Assembly (NCBI GenBank): GCA_036873755.1 | Contig: JAVTVY010018732.1 | Location: 5,001-69,000 of the forward strand | Direction of reading: 5' to 3' | Source: Hanleya hanleyi | Lineage: Eukaryota; Mollusca; Polyplacophora; Lepidopleurida; Hanleyidae | Length of the DNA: 64,000 nt | Shown here: positions 59,515-64,000 of the stretch, piece after piece | How positions within the stretch are numbered: the first letter of the stretch is position 1 | Layout of the letters: each line of letters begins with the position of its first letter | Notes under the pieces: model-generated | Told to the model about the DNA's origin: nothing | What the model saw: the letters and a program-made list of their open reading frames with translations, nothing else | Databases searched by the model: none | Position numbers and translations under genes: made by a program

Positions 59515-59805
59515 AGATTTAGGATAAATCATATGATGTAGAATAGAATGACTGAACAGCAAAATTGAAGAAAAATGTTGTCCTTCATTTAAGGCGACGC
59601 GAAATTCAAACTAACGGGGGTTCGATACTGCAGGGATCCCCCTGCCAGTTATTTCATATACTTCTGAAATATAAATATGGTTTGTGCAAAAGCTTTCGGA
59701 TAAATCGATGTAGCAAAATTGAAGAAAAATGTTGTCCTTCATTTAAGGCGACGCGAAATTCAAACCTAACCTAATACTGCGGGAACCCCCCGCCCGTTAT
59801 TTCCT
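59515..59805. repeat. Tandem duplication, about 155-bp unit
   Basis: 'GAAAAATGTTGTCCTTCATT' with following 'AAGGCGACGCGAAATTCAAA' occurs at about 59,568 and again at about 59,721, with similar flanking words (GGATAAATC...GATGTAG). Two copies, moderately diverged. Confidence 0.8.
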
Positions 59806-60921
59806 CTTGTAAAATAATGTCACCAACCTGTTAGTTATTACTATAAAGGAATAAATGTTAGGTGATTCCGCATGTGTGTGTGAAAAAACAATGTACATCT
59901 CATACATATCACATGAAGCTGAGAAGCTGTGGATAGGAAAAAGTCCAATAACATTTAGTGTCCCAGGGGTGGGGAAATCCTCCGGAGGGTAGTGCATAGG
60001 TTGAACAAGTGGAGCATCATGTAAGCTCCCAGGGGGGAGAGGGGGGGGGGGGTTCCATCCAATGATAATCTTGAATGGACCAGGCTCTCTTGTATCCGGC
60101 AACCTTCAAAAGTCACAATGAGACATGCAACCAAGGATTCCCGATGGGCATAGATAATAGTGCAAAAGCTAAGCCATCAATAAATAATAAAAAAATAAAA
60201 TAATTAAAATTCATGAAATCATCATAGCCATCTGAAAATCTAATCATTTCATCAGTCACCATTCAGGAAGCTCTCACCAAAGTTTGGTCAGGCCCGAATC
60301 GATAGATCTGCAGATATTCAGCGGACAACATGTTGACGGACGGACGGACGCTAGGACGGACGGACATAGGTACATGGCAACGACAAGACCCAACAGCCCT
60401 ATGGGCTGAAGGGTAAAAATGTTTGTTGCACAAGGGGGACCTGTACCAAATGCGAGAATAAGGATTCATACGAAAATTGAGAATGGCCATCTGGTGATGG
60501 TGGGCTAAAAAAATCAAGAACACTTAACCCCAAATGTTGGTCAGAATGCCGTGAAAAGCCAGGATAGTTATGGGATCAGGGCTAATGACTCCATACCGAA
60601 TATTATGAAAGTACTGATAGTACTGATGTCGAGATTTCGTCGATTCATAAACTTGAAAAGTATGAATACCTAGATCTGACCTCTTCTGCATTGCTATGAA
60701 ACCTATACTTGTTGGAAAATTTGTAATGCAATTCTGCAAAATTGCATAGATACTGGCAGCAGGAGACTGTCCAACTTTGCTCGTTGAATCTGCTAATTTA
60801 CGAAATGGTTTCCAATACTCTGTCTATACTAATCAACAGAAACATTCGTTTTGAGGATAATGTGTTCACATACTCAAAGGTCAAATTTCAAGATTATAAA
60901 TGAAGCATCTATATTATACCT
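59806..60921. other. Intergenic with (GGAC)n and poly-G tracts
   Basis: A GGAC-type microsatellite lies at about 60,336-60,364 and a G-rich tract near 60,031-60,052. About 60,540-60,605 resembles the 17,660-17,730 dispersed repeat. No gene found. Confidence 0.45.
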
Positions 60922-63767
60922 GATTCCAAGTAAGATAAAGCAAGATAATCAACTTCAAGATTGTCATCTCCAAGATCTTCAACTTCATTTGCCTAGATTA
61001 GATTTATAGACTTCATATAATCGCCGGAGTCGGTACACGCGCTATGCTCTTATAACTTGTGATAGTGTATGCATTAAAGAATCCAGAATAACGTACCGGT
61101 ATCTAAAATTCAGTAGTCCGTTTGCTGATCTCCAACTCGATATACTTTGAAAATATGGTGTCATCTCGATAAAATTTATACCTTGTTTCCAGGTCACTCA
61201 TTGACATCAAGAAGTCGCTGGCCGTTTGGACTAGTGTTGGACGACTTTGGGAATATGATACGAGGATTCACCACCGACGAAAAATAAATAAATACAGAAC
61301 ATAAACCCCATTTAAACCTTGCCAAAAGATATGCGTAGGACAATATTATCACTATTTCTCACTTGAAATATCACGATCTCTACAGATCAGAAAATCAGCG
61401 TGGAGAAAGATCAGATGTCGACCGTTGATAATGAGGATAGATGTTGAGAAAAATGTAGATGAATCACTGAGGCAGTGTGCAGAGGTCATGCAGAGGTCAT
61501 GGAGAGGTCTGGCAATTTTAGTGCACACGTCAAAATCGACAGACTGCTGGCATAGTACGGGTTGACTTCGTCAACCAGACGAAAATGATAAGGCAGTTAA
61601 TTTTCATTGGTGGGCCGGGAACATGAGAACTTCATAGGGTGCCCGCCCGAGTGGAGATGGGGCTATTAACATGATCACATTCTCAGTGGTAACTTCAAGA
61701 TACCGTTAAACAGACACGCGTGATTATGTTCGATGCCTCCAAACGTTCAAAATAATGGATACGCATATATAACCATGCATGACCATCGCCAGAGACGTTT
61801 CGTAGGCTGCGAGTCTTCAATACCGTACGAATTAATTTTCGTAAGGGCAAGCCCGACCTAATATGGCGCACGTTTAAATGGCGTCCCTCCATACCTGATT
61901 CCTCCCCCTCCATACCAATGGTAAACCCTGTAGAAGGGTCGGAAGAAGCAAAGATGCTTTTCTTTTATCGATAAAATGTGATGCGGAAACATGGTACGAT
62001 GTGATCTGACACAGACCGGTATCCCGACAACATATTACCATCAACGGTTTTTCATTTTTGATCATGTGGACTCCTTGTAATCGACGGCAATCAAAGTGAG
62101 GGAACATTAAATGAAACGCAGAGGAGGTATTGTCGGAGTTCAGTGCAGCTGTCGTTTGGGTGACTGATTCCAAGTAAGATAAAGCAAGATAATCAACTTC
62201 AAGATTGTCATCTCCAAGATCTTCAACTCCAAGATTTTCAACTTCAAGATATTCAACTCCCAAGATTGCACAGCTCAAGACAAATGTTAAGTTGAGAAAA
62301 ATATCTCAATTCAAATAGAGAGAACTGGACAAAATTTTGTAGGTCTACGTGCAGCGTCCAAATAATATATTCAAACAGAGCATGCACCCTCAACTCAGAA
62401 GAAATGATCGGATGATAGCTAGGAATCTAGGAAAGAAGGATCTGTTTATCCTCCGCGAAGTAATTCACAGTAGCTCAGTCATAAGCAATAGAATTAATTA
62501 GAAAAACATAGCAGAAAATCTCACAGAAAGATTCATATAAATTATCCGATAAATTACAACTGGTGTAGCGATAGTTCCGAGTGGAAAAGTGGATTTTGTC
62601 GCGCCTAGATTAGATTTATAGACTTCATATAATCGCCGGAGTCGGTACACGCGCTATGCTCTTATAAGTTGTGATAGTGTATGCATTAAAGAATCCAGAA
62701 TAACGTACCGGTATCTAAAATTCAGTAGTCCGTTTGCTGATCTCCAACTCGATATACTTGAAAATATGGCGTCATCTCGACAAAATTTATACCTTGTTTC
62801 CAGGTCACTCATTGACATCAAGAAGTCGCTGGCCGTTTGGACTAGTGTTAGACGACTTTGGGAATATGATACGAGGATTCACCACCGAAGAAAAATAAAT
62901 AAATACAGAACATAAACCCCATTTAAACCTTGCCAAAAGATATGCGTAGGACAATATTATCACTATTTCTCACTTGAAATATCACGATCTCTACAGATCA
63001 GAAAATCAGCGTGGAGAAAGATCAGATGTCGACCGTTGATAATGATGATAGATGTTGAAACAAATGTAGATGGATCACTGAGGCAGTGTGCAGAGGTCAT
63101 GGAGAGGTCTGGCAATTTTAGTGCACACGTCAAAATCGGCAGACTGCTGGCATAGTACGGGTTGACTTCGTCAACCAGACGAAAATGATAAGGCAGTTAA
63201 TTTTCATTGGTGGGCCGGGAACATGAGAACTTCACAGGGTGCCCGCCGGAGTGGAGATGGGGCTATTAACATGATCACATTCTGAGTGGTAACTTCAAGA
63301 TACCGTTAAACAGACACGTGTGATTATGTTCGATGCCTCCAAACGTTCAAAATAATGGATACGCATATATAACCATGCATGACCATCGCCAGAGACGTTT
63401 CGTAAGCTGCGAGTCTTCAATACCGTACGAATTAATTTTCGTAAGGGCAAGCCCGACCTAATATGGCGCACGTTTAAATGGCGTCCCTCCATACCTGATT
63501 CCTCCCCCTCCATACCAATGGTAAACCATGTAGAAGGGTCGGAAGAAGCAAAGATGCTTTTCTTGTATCGATAATATGTAGTGATGCGGAAACATGGTAC
63601 GATGTGATCTGACACAGACCGGTATCCCGACCACATATTACCATCAACGGTTTTTCATTTTTGATCATGTGGACTCCTTGTAATCGACGGCAATCAAAGT
63701 GAGGAAACATGAAGTGAAACGCAGAGGAGGTATTGTCGGAGTTCAGTGCAGCTGTCGTTTGGGTGAC
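60922..63767. repeat. Recent 1.2-1.6 kb tandem duplication
   Basis: Unit 1 (60,922-62,164) and unit 2 (62,165-63,767) both begin 'GATTCCAAGTAAGATAAAGC' and share about 1,170 bp (60,991-62,165 against 62,602-63,767) with only scattered differences. Unit 2 has about 370 bp after the starting block that unit 1 lacks. Unit ends are not TG...CA, so long terminal repeats are unlikely. No recognisable protein is encoded. Confidence 0.88.
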
Positions 63768-63900
63768 CGAAACCCCCTATTCGAAATATAGTTCGCTGAG
63801 GAGATATGGCATGTTCGTTGGTTCTGCTGGACAATTTCTTTCGTTATAAGTGCTGTTTAAGAACATTTAATATAGAAGCGCCTAGTCTCTCATGCGATAT

Positions 63901-64000
63901 TCAGCCGTCGTGACTGGTGACCTTGATGTGGTGAGTGATAAGGATCTGAAATTACTCCTGATGAAAGGACCTAAATATAGAGAGCCAAGAAGAATAAATC
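63901..64000 (+). pseudogene. Penelope-like reverse transcriptase, N-terminal part cut by window end
   Basis: The frame reads 'VVTGDLDVVSDKDLKLLLMK' then 'GPKYREPRRIN', the same start region as copy 1 at 19,278 ('MKGPQYREPR'), but with upstream residues preserved. The rest lies beyond the window, so whether it is intact is unknown. The word ATTCAGCCGTCGT just before it is shared with the element's 3' end. Confidence 0.65.

Noticed and set aside
60922..63767. LTR retrotransposon (two direct repeats around an internal part)
   Set aside because: Repeat ends are not TG...CA, the internal part is about 370 bp with no gag or pol, and the starting block also precedes the first repeat, so a tandem duplication fits better.

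Overview
This is a eukaryotic window, most probably from a marine mollusc and likely a gastropod. That placement is inferred from repeat types and gene structure; no database was searched. The window has canonical GT-AG introns, one long multi-exon host gene, AATAAA signals, and dense repeats: Penelope-like elements, CR1/jockey-type and I-type LINEs, a Crypton tyrosine recombinase, 5S-rRNA- and tRNA-headed SINEs, foldback elements and minisatellites. Operons, Shine-Dalgarno sites and CRISPR arrays are absent.

Layout. 1-1975: arm-like repeat of a foldback family (full copy at 52.6-57.3 kb) with 175-bp and 155-bp tandem units. 2.6-5.5 kb: a broken SGNH-hydrolase-like reading frame split by a decayed Crypton. 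5.9-12.0 kb: a 6.1-kb palindrome with 2.7-2.8-kb arms, each carrying a cysteine-rich gene and a zinc-finger/acidic gene in convergent orientation. 12.8-13.5 kb: a GGACAAC motif cluster and a short-palindrome tandem array. 14.3-17.5 kb: a CpG-dense foldback element. 18.8-22.2 kb: two opposed, catalytically dead Penelope-like copies. 22.7-26.06 kb: a nearly intact LINE with one frameshift and a mutated endonuclease motif. 28.2-28.9 kb: a small foldback element. 32.7 kb: a 5S-headed SINE with target duplication.

38.0-48.04 kb (minus strand): the one clear host gene, a Gfo/Idh/MocA-type NAD(P)-dependent oxidoreductase. I reconstructed eleven coding exons with consistent phases; none is long enough to stand out alone. 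A tRNA-headed SINE and a Penelope-like 3' fragment lie in its introns, and a truncated I-type LINE sits about 100 bp upstream of its start codon.

48.1-50.3 kb: the RNase H-bearing LINE remnant, whose 3' tail matches the tails of the three SINEs in the window. 52.6-57.3 kb: a 4.7-kb foldback element with 1.5-kb arms and a broken zinc-finger/acidic gene whose two parts lie on opposite strands. 60.9-63.77 kb: a 1.2-kb tandem duplication. 63.9-64.0 kb: start of another Penelope-like reading frame.

The most novel-looking signal is the pair of large palindromic elements (5.9-12.0 and 52.6-57.3 kb). Their arms are unrelated, but they share a small hairpin, DR1-type nuclear-receptor-like sites, and a divergent family of zinc-finger/acidic/basic-helical proteins.
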